This document shows positions 9,508 through 18,976 of a DNA stretch of 64,000 bases, one piece after another. The translations under genes were made by a program, and so were the position numbers. A model generated the notes under the pieces. The model worked only from the letters and a program-made list of their open reading frames with translations, was not told where the DNA came from and did no database searches. Position 1 is the first letter of the stretch, and each line of letters opens with the position of its first letter. The stretch lies in NCBI GenBank assembly GCA_963788145.1, contig CAWBFQ010000009.1:1-64000 (forward strand), read 5' to 3'. This DNA comes from UTCFX2 sp963788145. Lineage in GTDB: Bacteria; Chloroflexota; Anaerolineae; Anaerolineales; UBA4823.

Positions 9508-9531
9508 TTATTTCAGATTGCTCACATTCAT
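9508..9531 (-). promoter_or_regulatory. Seven-codon upstream ORF in the ABC-F leader
   Basis: Reads MNVSNLK then stop. An AGGAG ribosome site lies seven bases before its ATG. Just upstream are two overlapping TATAAT -10 boxes (minus strand, 9564-9569 and 9577-9582), giving a leader of roughly 175 bases. A stalled ribosome here could change folding of the downstream terminator, as known for other antibiotic-resistance ABC-F genes. The remainder of 9384-9718 shows only this leader and the rubrerythrin promoter side. Confidence 0.65.
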
Positions 9532-9718
9532 TAGAAATCTCCTATCGGCTTTAAGTCGAGAAGATTATATCATGCGATTATAATTTACTCGTGGATTTTG
9601 TTGCCCGTAAACTGGATGGAAATCCATGCACCTTAACGCTAATAAAGTTTTAATGGTATCATCAGTTGAACCAGAGCAAATAAAAATCGAATAGATGTAG
9701 ACAAAAAAAGGAGCACGA

Positions 9719-10216
9719 ATGTCAAAAACCCTTGAAAACCTAAAGGAAGCATTTGCCGGAGAATCCCAGGCGAACCGGCGTTATCTTGCCTATGCAAAAC
9801 AGGCTGAGAAAGAAGCTCAGCCTCAAATTGCGCGCCTTTTCCGAGCAGTCGCAGCCGCAGAGACCGTTCATGCCCAAAACCATTTCCGGATCATGGGTGG
9901 GGTGGGAACGACGGAAGACAATCTGAAAGCGGCGATTGAGGGGGAGAATTATGAAGTGGTTAGCATGTACCCGGAATTTGTGGCGAATGCAGAAAATGAG
10001 GGTGAGAAGAAAGCGCTGAATTCTTTCAAGTGGGCGTGGGAAGTCGAGAAAGAGCACGAAATCCTATTCAGACAAGCTCTAGAAACCATGGGCGCTTCAG
10101 TAGGAGATTTGGAGATCTGGGTTTGCCCAGGCTGCGGTCACACCCACATTGGGGTGCGCGAGCAGAAATGCCCGGTCTGCGGAATGCCCGGTGAGCGTTT
10201 TGAGAAAATCGTCTGA
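9719..10216 (+). CDS. rbr: Rubrerythrin
   Basis: A 165-residue non-haem iron peroxidase of the anaerobe oxidative-stress response. The N-terminal ferritin-like di-iron domain carries the expected Glu/His ligands (FAGESQANRRY, AAETVHAQNH, EAEN-type helix, EVEKEHEILF). The C-terminal rubredoxin-like domain has CPGCGHTH and CPVCGMPGERF, the two Cys pairs that hold one iron. An aaaggag ribosome site precedes the ATG. It is divergent from the ABC-F gene. Its presence supports an anaerobic lifestyle. Confidence 0.96.
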   Translation: MSKTLENLKEAFAGESQANRRYLAYAKQAEKEAQPQIARLFRAVAAAETVHAQNHFRIMGGVGTTEDNLKAAIEGENYEVVSMYPEFVANAENEGEKKALNSFKWAWEVEKEHEILFRQALETMGASVGDLEIWVCPGCGHTHIGVREQKCPVCGMPGERFEKIV

Positions 10217-10253
10217 GTGGCTTGGCTCAGGTTGCTACGCATCCATACCTGAT

Positions 10254-10975
10254 CTAAAAAGCGGTCAGGATCAGACGCAGCCCCATAATGACCAAAAGGC
10301 CGAGCGCCAGCTTGCGAAACCGCTCTGGATCAAGAAACGGTCCAGACTGACGCCGGCCAAAAATCCAACTGCGATCGCGGGGAGGATCAACAAGTAACTT
10401 TTCCAGACAAGTGGGGTCAGGTTGCCTACCCAGGCGTGGGTGAGGATCGCCAGAGCATCATTGAGCAGAAAGAAGCCCTGCAAATTGCTCTTAAACTCCC
10501 CCGGTTTCCAGCCCCGGCAATGACCATAGATGATTGCCGGAGGTCCACCCACGCTGTAAGCTCCGCTTAGCAGACCGGCGAAAGCGCCGGCGACAAATCC
10601 CCAGGCGGGATGTTCCAGGCGCGGCAGCTTGAAATTAAGTAACGCATATAGACTGTAGGAGACCATAATCCCCCCCAGGATGGGCAGCAACACTCGTTCA
10701 TTCAGGTTGCGCAAAGCCCATACGCCGAATGGGATCGCCAACAATGAGCTGATCATCATCCTCCAGACCGCCCGTAAATTGAAAGCTGTCCGGTAACGAA
10801 TCAGCATTATGATCTCCAGGGATGCTGTCATCAAAGCAACCAGAGGGACTGCAGTGCGCATCCCCAGCAGGTCCGGAAAGATGGTCATCGAGACCAGGCC
10901 CGAACCAAATCCGGTCAGGCTTTGGGTGAAGATGGCAAAAAGAACAACGAAGATCAACAGAAGTGTTTGAGACAT
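10254..10975 (-). CDS. TSUP/TauE-SafE family membrane permease, frame break near the C-terminus
   Basis: Small hydrophobic permease of about 240 residues, with seven to eight predicted membrane spans and the family's paired repeats: GFGSGLVSM near the N-terminus and SGAYSVGGPPAI in the second half. Members export or import sulfite, sulfonates or other anions; the substrate here cannot be told. The frame as read ends at 10271 in an atypical tail. A one-base change near 10335 restores a natural ending, DPERFRKLALGLLVIMGLRL, closing at 10254. Converges on rubrerythrin. Confidence 0.85.
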
Positions 10976-11038
10976 AGTCTGGGGGCAAACAGGTTGGATT
11001 ATACTATTGTCGAGAAAAATCAGTTAAAATCTATCCTG

Positions 11039-11548
11039 ATGAAACAAACCGAATTCGACCCCCAAAAATGTATCTTGATCCACGGGCTGGAAGGCAGCAG
11101 CCAGGGAGACAAGGCGACGCTTTTGCGATCAATCTTCCCAGAGATGCTCACTCCAGATTTCCGTGGTCCGCTCGATGAGCGCATGAAGCTGCTTTTATCG
11201 ATCCTGGGAGAAAAGGCTGGCTGGACCGTGATCGGTTCCAGCCTGGGTGGATTGATGGCAGCCTTATTCACCACTTGCCATCCCGAACAGGTACGAAAAC
11301 AAATCCTGCTGGCGCCGGCTTTATTCTTACCCGAATTTGCAGATCATCCTCCCGCTCCTATTCAGGTCCCGACTGTGGTCTACCATGGGACTAAGGACAC
11401 CATTGTGCCGCTGGGGGAGACGCGCAGATTATCCGAGCAAGCCTTCAGCAAGCTGACATTCCACGTGGTGGAGGATGATCACAGATTGTTCGAGACGGTT
11501 CATAAGATCGATTGGGTCAGTCTGTGCGCTCGCCTGCCTGTCGATTGA
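11039..11548 (+). CDS. Small alpha/beta-hydrolase (YqiA/RBBP9-like esterase)
   Basis: About 169 residues, the size of the small YqiA/RBBP9-type hydrolases. HGLEGSSQGDK forms the oxyanion-hole region, GSSLGGLMA holds the nucleophile Ser, HGTKDTIVP the acid and EDDHRLFE the His. I start at the ATG at 11039 because the frame upstream overlaps the divergent permease gene and lacks family similarity. The last 32 bases overlap the end of the convergent ABC exporter gene. The natural substrate is unknown. Confidence 0.8.
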   Translation: MKQTEFDPQKCILIHGLEGSSQGDKATLLRSIFPEMLTPDFRGPLDERMKLLLSILGEKAGWTVIGSSLGGLMAALFTTCHPEQVRKQILLAPALFLPEFADHPPAPIQVPTVVYHGTKDTIVPLGETRRLSEQAFSKLTFHVVEDDHRLFETVHKIDWVSLCARLPVD

Positions 11549-13510
11549 ACTGGGTATGATAAAGATTGGCATATAAACCGCCCAGAGTGATCAGTTCCTG
11601 GTGTGTGCCGCGTTCAATGATTTTGCCGCGATCCATTACCAGGATCAGGTCGGCTGCCAGAATAGTGCTCAGACGATGGGCAATCACGATGCTGGTTCGG
11701 CCTGCTAACACATGCTTGAACGCTTCTTGGATCAAGGCTTCGGATTCACTGTCCAGGTGGCTGGTCGCTTCATCCAACACTAACACGCGCGGGTTTTTCA
11801 GGATCACGCGTGCCAGCGCCAGGCGCTGTTTCTCTCCACCGCTCAAGCGGTAACCACGCTCGCCGACAACCGTATCATAGCCAGCGGGCAGTTCGGCAAT
11901 GAAATCATGAATGTTAGCCGTCCGGCAAGCTGACTCCATCTCCTGTTGGGTGGCATCCAGCTTGGCATACAGCAGGTTGGTGCGAATGGTATCGTGAAAG
12001 AGATGGGTTTCTTGGGTCACCATGCCAATCTGTGCGCTGAGCGACTCCAGGCTGACATCCCGCAGGTCATACCCCTCAATCCGAATTTGCCCGCTTGTTG
12101 GATCGTACAGTCGCGGGATTAGATAAGTCAGGGTGGTCTTTACCGGCCCCGCTGGGACCAACCAGGGCGATCAATTGACCAGCTTGTACCGTAAAGGAAA
12201 TCCCATCCAGGGCATCCAGACGGGCCTGGCTGCGGGTAGGTTCAATTTCGGGGGACTCTTCAACATCCTGGCTGGTTGAATCTGTTTTACGCGGCAGGAC
12301 CATCGCTGCGTTTTGCTTCTGGTTTATCGCCGGAGAGCGAAGCAGTCACGTTGCTCATGGAACCATGCCGTTCCACCGGGCTGAGCTGAGGAACGTTGTT
12401 TTGATCATAGCGAAATGAAACACCCTCGAAAACAAGCTCGCCGCGGATATCTTTCAGCTGGATGGCATCCGGTTTTTCTTCGATCTCAAGTGGTAGATCA
12501 ATCACTTCAAAGACGCGCTCAAAGCTTACGACCGATGTGGCGAATTCGACCGGCGCATTTGCCAGCCCTTGTAATGAGCTATACAAGCTGGTGAGGTACG
12601 CTCCAAAAGCGACGATGGTTCCGACCGTGAATACCTTTTGGATCACCAGAAAACCGCCAAACCCATAGACCAGGGCAGTGCCGATTGCGCTCAGCAACCC
12701 GATGATTACGAAAAAGCCTGTCCCGACCACTGCCCGACGAATACCGATGTCACGGACTGTTTGGGATCGGCTCTGGAACCGCTGCACCTCCAGGTTCGCC
12801 CGACCGAACAACTTGACCAGCAGCATCCCGCCGATGTTGAGCGTTTCGTTCATCATCGCGTTCATCTGGGCGTTGGCGTCCATTGCCTGGCGGGCAATCT
12901 CGCGCAACCGGTTGCCCATTTTTCGAGCTGCCAGAAGAAAGAGTGGCAGGATCAACACGCTGATTACAGTCAGGCGCCACTCCAGGCCGAGCATCACTAC
13001 CAGGACGGCGCTCGTCTGAATGATGTTGGTGATGATCCCGACGATTGTGTTGCTGATGGCGTTTTGCGCCCCAACGACATCATTGTTCAGGCGGCTCATC
13101 AATTCGCCCACCCGGGTATGGGTGAAGAAGCGCAGGGACATGCGCTGCAAGCGGGCGAAAAGCGCCACTCGCAGGTCATAGATTACACCTTCGCCCACCT
13201 GCGAATTCAAGCGGCGCTGGATAACGTTAATTCCCCCTCCCAGCGCTGGAATAAGCAACAGACTCAGGGCAAGCCAGACGAGCTGGCTCAGGTTCCCTTG
13301 AGGGATGGTTTGATCGATTAGCGTACGCAGAATTAATGGCGTCAGCAAAGTCAATCCGGTATTGACCAGAATTGCCAGCAGCATCCAGGTGATTTGCCAG
13401 CGATACGGTCTGGAATAGGAAAGAACGCGCTGCAACAAGCCCCAGGTCACCCTGGGTTTTTCCTTCGAAGCGCTGAGATAACCCCACCAACCACCACCGT
13501 GAAAACCCAT
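11517..13510 (-). CDS. ABC exporter half-transporter (MsbA/BmrA-like), frame broken twice in the ATPase part
   Basis: A membrane-fused ABC exporter. The first ~330 residues hold six membrane helices (typical SRLNNDV and GAYLTSLY segments). The ATPase domain has GPSGAGKTT, the signature YRLSGGEKQRLALAR, Walker B VLVLDEATSHLD and the H-loop IAHRLST. Frame changes lie near 12295 and at about 12138, where one extra base splits the Walker A motif; removing it restores GKTTLTYLIPRLYD. Between the first ATPase strand and Walker A is an unusual low-complexity insertion of roughly 60 residues rich in Ser, Glu and Pro. Start chosen at MGFHGGGWWGYL. Half-transporters of this type work as dimers; cargo unknown. 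Confidence 0.85.
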
Positions 13511-13623
13511 TATTTTGTCTCCTTTGGAGGTCAATTGCCAGGTGGCAAAGACCGTCAGGTTATTATAAAACGCTTATTCAAAGTTGTAGCCTGGATATAT
13601 TCTCATTGGTATAATTATTGTTA

Positions 13624-14681
13624 ATGATCAGGCGATATCATTTCACCTGGGCGGTATTACAGACCGTATTGCTTGGGTTGGCGCTGGTTGGGTCCCTGGC
13701 TGCATGCCGATTGAGCGGTTCAGGGGTTGTCCGAACCCCGACTCGCGCTCCAACTCAAACTCGTGCTGTAGCTACGAGTTTGCCTGCGGCGACAACGCCG
13801 GCGCCAACGGTCGTCTCGCCGACAGTTACCGTCATACCTCTGACTGCCACGCTGCTAATCCCTTCCCTGATACCGTTGCCTCCGCCTTTGGATCCTGGTT
13901 GGATCATTTTAATCCCGGAGCGACTTCCGAACCGGAAATCCGTTCTTACGTCTGTCCATGGCTGGAGTTTGCAGGCGATCTTCCGACCTATACCTACCGC
14001 ATTATTCAGACCTATCCGCATGATCCTGGGGCGTATACCCAGGGTTTGATCTATCGAGATGGGATCTTGTATGAGAGCACCGGGTTGAAAGGACGCTCAT
14101 CCCTGCGGATTGTTGATCTTGAAAGCGGAAACGTGCTGCAGATGGCCCAAATCCCGGACACGTATTTTGCCGAAGGGATCACTTTATTTGATGACAAAAT
14201 CTACCAGCTTACCTGGCAGGAACAAACCGGGTTTATCTACGAGGCAAGGTCTCTTGCCGAGATCGGACGTTTCACTTACAATACGGAAGGGTGGGGACTG
14301 ACAGAAGACGGCGAAATTCTGATCATGAGCGATGGAACTGAGCAATTAGCGTATATAGATCCAGATACAATGGGTGTGATTCGTTCAGTAATGGTAGCCT
14401 CAGGTAATAACGCGGTGCAGCGATTGAATGAATTGGAATATATTGGCGACGAGGTTTGGGCGAACGTTTATCAGACCTCCTGCATCGCGAGGATTGATCC
14501 GAAAAACGGAAACGTCTCAGGATGGATCGATTTGAGCGGGATGTTGAGCGAGGAGGAAATGCGGATCGCTCAGGTCCCAAATGGAATTGCTTATGATAAA
14601 GACAGCAGCCGAATTTTCGTGACAGGAAAATTCTGGCCGCATCTTTTTGAGATTGAAGTTTTGCCAGCCGATCGGAAATAG
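13624..14681 (+). CDS. Lipoprotein with glutamine cyclotransferase domain, frame break near 13900-13985
   Basis: Begins with a lipoprotein signal (LVGSLAAC lipobox) and a Thr/Pro/Ala-rich tether, then, after a frame change somewhere in 13900-13985, a beta-propeller domain of the glutaminyl-peptide cyclotransferase family: TYPHDPGAYTQGL, LYESTGLKG, YFAEGIT, LTWQE, GWGLTEDG, LNELEYI, ANVYQT and VPNGIAYD. The family converts N-terminal Gln to pyroglutamate. The domain is complete, so the break is probably a sequencing indel. Predicted to sit on the outer face of the membrane. Standing alone between two minus-strand genes. Confidence 0.8.
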
Positions 14682-14717
14682 CCAGGCTAATTGGATTGGG
14701 AGATATATACCAAATTT

Positions 14718-15128
14718 CTAATTTTGGGGGCGCTTAAAAAAGAGTTGGTAAAAATCGGATTGGGAATACATTGGCTCACCCGTACTCGCGGATACCAGCT
14801 CCCAACCTTCTGCGCCTTGCTGCGCCAGAAAATCCTGCATTTCTGGCCCGTATTCCCAGTCTTTAATCTTTTTTCCATTTAGAAAAGCGGGGCGCCAGCC
14901 CGAATGCTTCTTAAACGATACGATCAAATATTCCCAGACGGTGACCTGTGATGGTTTGATTTTGCTTTCCGAGCGTGGCCTGGGTGGAGATGATTTTCTA
15001 GATTTGGAAGCCGGGCTGGGTGGGTTTGCGGCTGTTTCCGGCTGCGGCTGGAATAAGTCTGGCGAGGGAGTTCCGCTACTTAGGATGGACGCCAGGATAT
15101 CTGGGGTTTGTTTTCTGTCACTCATCAC
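14718..15128 (-). CDS. DUF4177-like protein with disordered N-terminus
   Basis: A 136-residue protein. Residues 1-60 are Pro/Ser/Lys-rich and probably disordered. The rest matches the small DUF4177-type fold: VWEYLIVSFKKHSGW, then a helix ending GAEGWELVSAS and a final strand YQLFFKRPQN. Function unknown. Its start overlaps the stop of the ParA-like gene upstream (ATGAGTGA), so the two are co-translated; it may be a partner or cargo adaptor of that ATPase. An ATG at 15125 is an equally good start. Confidence 0.65.
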   Translation of the reverse strand: MMSDRKQTPDILASILSSGTPSPDLFQPQPETAANPPSPASKSRKSSPPRPRSESKIKPSQVTVWEYLIVSFKKHSGWRPAFLNGKKIKDWEYGPEMQDFLAQQGAEGWELVSASTGEPMYSQSDFYQLFFKRPQN

Positions 15129-15864
15129 CGATGATCCTTTCTGCTAATGTTTGGTAATCTTCGCTGCCTGTTGAGCCAGGGGAATATTCAAAAATCGTCT
15201 GACCATACCCTGGCGCTTCTGAAAGCCGAACGTTGTAACGAATTCGGAGAACACATTTTTGAGCCAAAATGGGATTGCAATTGACCCAGGATCTCAGCGG
15301 ATTTCTTCACCCGCCGGTCGTAAAATGTCGGCAAGATATATTTCAAATCCAAAGCAGGATGATACTTCTGGATGGCTGCCAGGTTCCCGGCGAATTCCAT
15401 CAACCCTTGTAGCGACATGACCTCCAGAGAGACCGGCGCCAACACTGCATCCGCGTAGAAGAGTGCATTGACCGTCAGACCGCGTCCCAGCCTGGCTCGG
15501 TATCGAGCAGGACGTAGTCGAATTGATCCCTGAGCGAATGCAACCCTTCCGAGAGTGTGCGCTCTCCGCCAAAATCTTTGCGGGTAATCTGGCGTTTTAA
15601 GCTGACCAGGTTGCGCCCGCCGGATAGCAGCCATAGCCCAGGTCGGGCTGAGAAAAGGGCGGTTTGGACGGGTGTTTCGTCGCTGATCCATTCGGCCAAT
15701 CCAGAGGCGGGTTTGCATCCAAGCGCCCTGGCAGCTTGGCCTTGAGTATCCACATCGATTAGTAAAACGGATTTATTATTAAGAGCGAGGCTCGCGGCCA
15801 GATTCACGGCGGTGGTGGTTTTCCCTACTCCACCTTTTGAAAGCGCTACTGCGAGTTTGATCAT
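15118..15864 (-). CDS. ParA/MinD-family ATPase (Soj-like), two frame breaks
   Basis: Deviant Walker A KGGVGKTTTAVNLA near the N-terminus, Walker A' VLLIDVDTQGQA, and DYVLLDTEPGW. Frame changes near 15482 and 15258 split the gene; the joined protein of about 248 residues continues through NALFYADAVLAPVSLE and IRYNVRLSEAPGYGQTIFEY, the standard C-terminal half of chromosomal ParA/Soj. Such ATPases position DNA or protein cargo on the nucleoid. No ParB gene or clear parS site is seen nearby; the coupled DUF4177-like gene takes that place. The upstream frame extension to 16194 overlaps an opposite gene and is not used. Confidence 0.85.
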
Positions 15865-16044
15865 CCACAACCCTCCAAAATTTTGATAGGATTTGATTAT
15901 TCTTAGGACAAAGGCATCCGGAGAAATTTTATCATTCTCCGGTATAATCATTTGATAATCTTTCGAATGTTCAGCGATAAAAACGCAAGCATCGTGTACG
16001 AACAACCAAGCAACAGACCTACCTTTCGAGAGGCAAACCATACT

Positions 16045-16551
16045 ATGGAACAATTCCCACCCATAACACTGACCGCAGTTGAATCCAAACGAAAATTTGT
16101 ACTCGATCAACTTGGCGCGCCGGCTCTTCTGGTTTTTCTTTGGGTCGATACACAGCGCCTGGCCGAGACGATCAACAAAGCGGTACGTAAACATTATCCA
16201 TTAGCCAGCCAGGCTTTGGTGATGAATATTGCCAGCTTGCGAGGTATTCCAGGTGTTCTGCACGGCGTGGCTGAGAAAGAAATGCAGAAAGCCTATCGTG
16301 AACATGCGGCAAAGCTTCCCAGAGGATATGACCCTGAGGAATATATGATTATCCTGCCAGATTGGAAGGGGGATTGCGCCCATGCGTTGGGTATTCGCGA
16401 CCTCGCCTCCAAGCCAGCGGTTGCCGTTCTGGACAGGGTAGGTCGGATCGTAGGCGTTCACCAAGGAGAACCGCACACGTTGGAACAGGCCGCGATCGAG
16501 CTTCTGGAAAAAGCCGAACAAGACACTATAGATCAAGCTGTCGAAGAATGA
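16045..16551 (+). CDS. Thioredoxin-fold protein without a CXXC pair
   Basis: About 168 residues. The order of segments (a strand ALLVFLWVD, a helix, a long central insertion, PDWKGDCAHALGI, SKPAVAVLDRVGRIVGVHQGE) fits a redoxin-like fold with the cis-Pro region, but no CXXC active site is present and only one Cys is visible, in GDCAHALG. It could be a one-Cys redoxin or a non-catalytic relative. Start chosen at 16045; an earlier in-frame ATG exists at 15967. It ends four bases before uvrC and is likely in one operon with it. Confidence 0.5.
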   Translation: MEQFPPITLTAVESKRKFVLDQLGAPALLVFLWVDTQRLAETINKAVRKHYPLASQALVMNIASLRGIPGVLHGVAEKEMQKAYREHAAKLPRGYDPEEYMIILPDWKGDCAHALGIRDLASKPAVAVLDRVGRIVGVHQGEPHTLEQAAIELLEKAEQDTIDQAVEE

Positions 16552-16554
16552 TGT

Positions 16555-18423
16555 ATGTCGCTTGAGATCAATGACCAACTGAAGCATGTTTTAGATAGCC
16601 TTCCTAATAAACCGGGCTGTTACCTGATGAAAGATGGGGAAGGTCATGTGCTTTATGTGGGTAAAGCGATCAATTTACGCAACCGGGTGCGTTCTTATTT
16701 TCACGCTCACGCGGACCATGAACGGCGCATCCGCAAGCTGGTATCACATATCCAGGATATCGAATGGATCGTAGTGGGATCGGAGTTGGAAGCGCTGATC
16801 CTGGAAATGAATCTGATTAAGAAGTACCGCCCGCACTACAATGTCCGCCTAAAAGATGATAAGCGGTACCCCTACATCAAAATCCATTGGGCAGATCCGT
16901 TCCCAACCGTCACCGTCACACGCCAGATGGTTCAGGACGGGTCACGTTACTATGGACCCTATACCAGCGTTTGGGCGGTTCACCAAACCCTGGATTTATT
17001 ACGGCGAATTTTCCCCTTCCTGACCTGCGATCGAGAAATCACAGGCGGCGACGAACGAGCCTGTTTATATTTGGACATCAAATTATGTGCTGCACCTTGT
17101 ATCGGCAGAATTGATCAGGAAGCTTATCGCCAAATGATCGCTGACCTGTGCCAGTTTCTGGAGGGGCGGACTGAGAAGATTGTCACCCGTCTGAAATCTG
17201 AGATGGAGCGTGCATCGGATGAGATGCGCTTTGAACAGGCTGGATCGCTGCGAGATCAAATCCGGGCGATCCAGACAGTTGTTGAACGCCAAAAAATTAT
17301 TTCCAGCGAATATATCGATTTGGATGTGCTGGCGCTGGCACGTTCGGATGGAGATGCATGTGTACAGGTCTTTTTCATTCGAGGGGGCAAGCTGATTGGG
17401 AGAGATTATTTCTTGTTGGAGGGGGCAGAAGAAAATTCTGATGAAAATGTTATGGCTGAATTTTTGAAGCAATTTTATAGCCAGGCATCGAGTGTGCCAC
17501 CCCAGGTATTATTGCCACATGAAGTGGAGGAGATGCAGATCATCCGTCAATGGCTGGGTCAACGGCGAGTGGATCAAAAAGTAGAGATCCTTGTGCCGCG
17601 CCAGGGCCCGCAGTACGAATTAATGGATATGGCAGTCGAAAACGCGACTGAAACCTTACGTGCTTTACAGGCGCAGTGGAGATCGGACAAGCACCGTCAA
17701 GAACTGGCGCTGGCGGAACTGCAAACTGCTCTAGGGAAGTCCGAGCCGCTCAATCGAATCGAGTGCTATGATATCTCGAATATTCAAGGCACAGCTGCCG
17801 TGGGCAGCATGGTGGTTTTCGAGCAGGGAGTTCCCAAGAAAGGACTTTATCGCCATTTTAACATCCGCTCGGTCAGTGGACCGGATGATTTCGCCAGCAT
17901 GGAGGAGGTGCTCACCCGGCGATTGAACCGCTGGAAGGCTGCCCAGGAAGAGGCATCTGCACCCGGTAAGAAGCTCGACCCAGCTTTTGCCTTTTTGCCT
18001 GATTTCTTGATCGTCGATGGGGGCAAAGGTCAACTCTCCCGGGCTGTAGCTGTGTTGGAAAAGTTCAATCTGCAGGGCAAACTTACGGTCGCTGGTTTGG
18101 CAAAGCAGAACGAAGAATTATTTTTCCCAGGTCAACCGGAACCGTTGGTTCTGCCGCGCAACTCGCAGGCGCTCTTCTTGATTCAGCGCATCCGCGATGA
18201 AGCTCATCGATCTGCGATTACATCTCATCGCAAGCAACGCTCCAGGGTTGGGCTAGCCTCGCGCCTGGATGTGATCCCAGGGATTGGACCGGCGCGGCGA
18301 AAGGCATTATTGAACCGGTTTGGTTCGCTGGATGCGATTATCCAGGCTTCCCAGGACGAGCTGGTTGAGGTGCCTGGGATCAACCTGGCTCTAGCACAAA
18401 CGATAAAGGAAGCGCTTGCCTGA
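16555..18423 (+). CDS. uvrC: UvrABC system protein C (excinuclease subunit)
   Basis: A 622-residue nucleotide-excision repair nuclease that makes both incisions around DNA lesions marked by UvrB. Domains in order: GIY-YIG nuclease (PGCYLMKDGEGHVLYVGKA, with the catalytic Arg region RVRSYF), UVR UvrB-binding segment (MRFEQAGSLRDQIRAIQ), the RNase H-like second nuclease (RIECYDISNIQGT, FLIVDGGKGQL) and a C-terminal helix-hairpin-helix (VIPGIGPARRKALLNRFGS). Length is normal for the family. A short intergenic gap follows. Confidence 0.97.
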   Translation: MSLEINDQLKHVLDSLPNKPGCYLMKDGEGHVLYVGKAINLRNRVRSYFHAHADHERRIRKLVSHIQDIEWIVVGSELEALILEMNLIKKYRPHYNVRLKDDKRYPYIKIHWADPFPTVTVTRQMVQDGSRYYGPYTSVWAVHQTLDLLRRIFPFLTCDREITGGDERACLYLDIKLCAAPCIGRIDQEAYRQMIADLCQFLEGRTEKIVTRLKSEMERASDEMRFEQAGSLRDQIRAIQTVVERQKIISSEYIDLDVLALARSDGDACVQVFFIRGGKLIGRDYFLLEGAEENSDENVMAEFLKQFYSQASSVPPQVLLPHEVEEMQIIRQWLGQRRVDQKVEILVPRQGPQYELMDMAVENATETLRALQAQWRSDKHRQELALAELQTALGKSEPLNRIECYDISNIQGTAAVGSMVVFEQGVPKKGLYRHFNIRSVSGPDDFASMEEVLTRRLNRWKAAQEEASAPGKKLDPAFAFLPDFLIVDGGKGQLSRAVAVLEKFNLQGKLTVAGLAKQNEELFFPGQPEPLVLPRNSQALFLIQRIRDEAHRSAITSHRKQRSRVGLASRLDVIPGIGPARRKALLNRFGSLDAIIQASQDELVEVPGINLALAQTIKEALA

Positions 18424-18533
18424 AAATCCAGTTTTCAGGATTAATATTTCTTGAGTGATTCCTGCTTACGGGCTGAATGACAGGTATAATCAAAATAGCA
18501 TGAATAATATCCTTAAATTTGGAGAAAGTACGA

Positions 18534-18656
18534 ATGGCAAAAAAGGAAATGCGATCGCGACGAGAAATTCGCAATTTACGCGTACAACAAATAATGGTGA
18601 TCGGGATCGGTCTGGTTGTGATCGTTTCGATGTTGATCTCTATGTTAGCTAAATAG
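18534..18656 (+). CDS. Small single-span membrane protein (40 aa)
   Basis: Reads a very basic N-terminus (MAKKEMRSRREIRNLRV) followed by one hydrophobic helix (IMVIGIGLVVIVSMLISML) and stops. A GGAGA ribosome site lies eight bases before the ATG. It sits alone between uvrC and the MoaD-like gene. No family is recognised; the basic-then-hydrophobic plan suggests an N-in membrane peptide. Confidence 0.6.
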   Translation: MAKKEMRSRREIRNLRVQQIMVIGIGLVVIVSMLISMLAK

Positions 18657-18684
18657 TTAGGCCCAGTCTGGCTGGGAGGTTGGC

Positions 18685-18963
18685 ATGAAAGTCAATTTCT
18701 ATGCGACTTTGAGGCAGGTAATTGGGCAGAAATCTGTTGATTTTGATTTAGAGCAAGGTGCGACTGTCCGCGACCTGGTGCAAGAAATGCTCATCCGTTT
18801 TCCGGCTTTACAGCGTGAGTTGTTCGATCAGGATGGGATTATGTTCGCCCACGTTCATATCTTTGTTAATGGACGGGATGCCCCCTTCCTGGAGCATGCT
18901 CTGGATACTGAAGTCAAACCGGAGGATGTAATAGGCGTATTTCCTGCAGTTGGCGGCGGATAA
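18685..18963 (+). CDS. moaD: MoaD/ThiS-family sulfur carrier protein
   Basis: A 92-residue ubiquitin-fold protein ending in the double glycine (VGGG) that is thiocarboxylated to donate sulfur, as in molybdopterin synthase small subunit. Start MKVNFYATLRQVIG and the strand FVNGRDAPFLE are typical. Close to the aldehyde oxidoreductase and moaA genes, so a role in pterin cofactor synthesis is likely, although MoaD-like carriers also serve other pathways. A GGGAGG ribosome site precedes it. Confidence 0.85.
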   Translation: MKVNFYATLRQVIGQKSVDFDLEQGATVRDLVQEMLIRFPALQRELFDQDGIMFAHVHIFVNGRDAPFLEHALDTEVKPEDVIGVFPAVGGG

Positions 18964-18976
18964 GTTTTTCGTGTGA

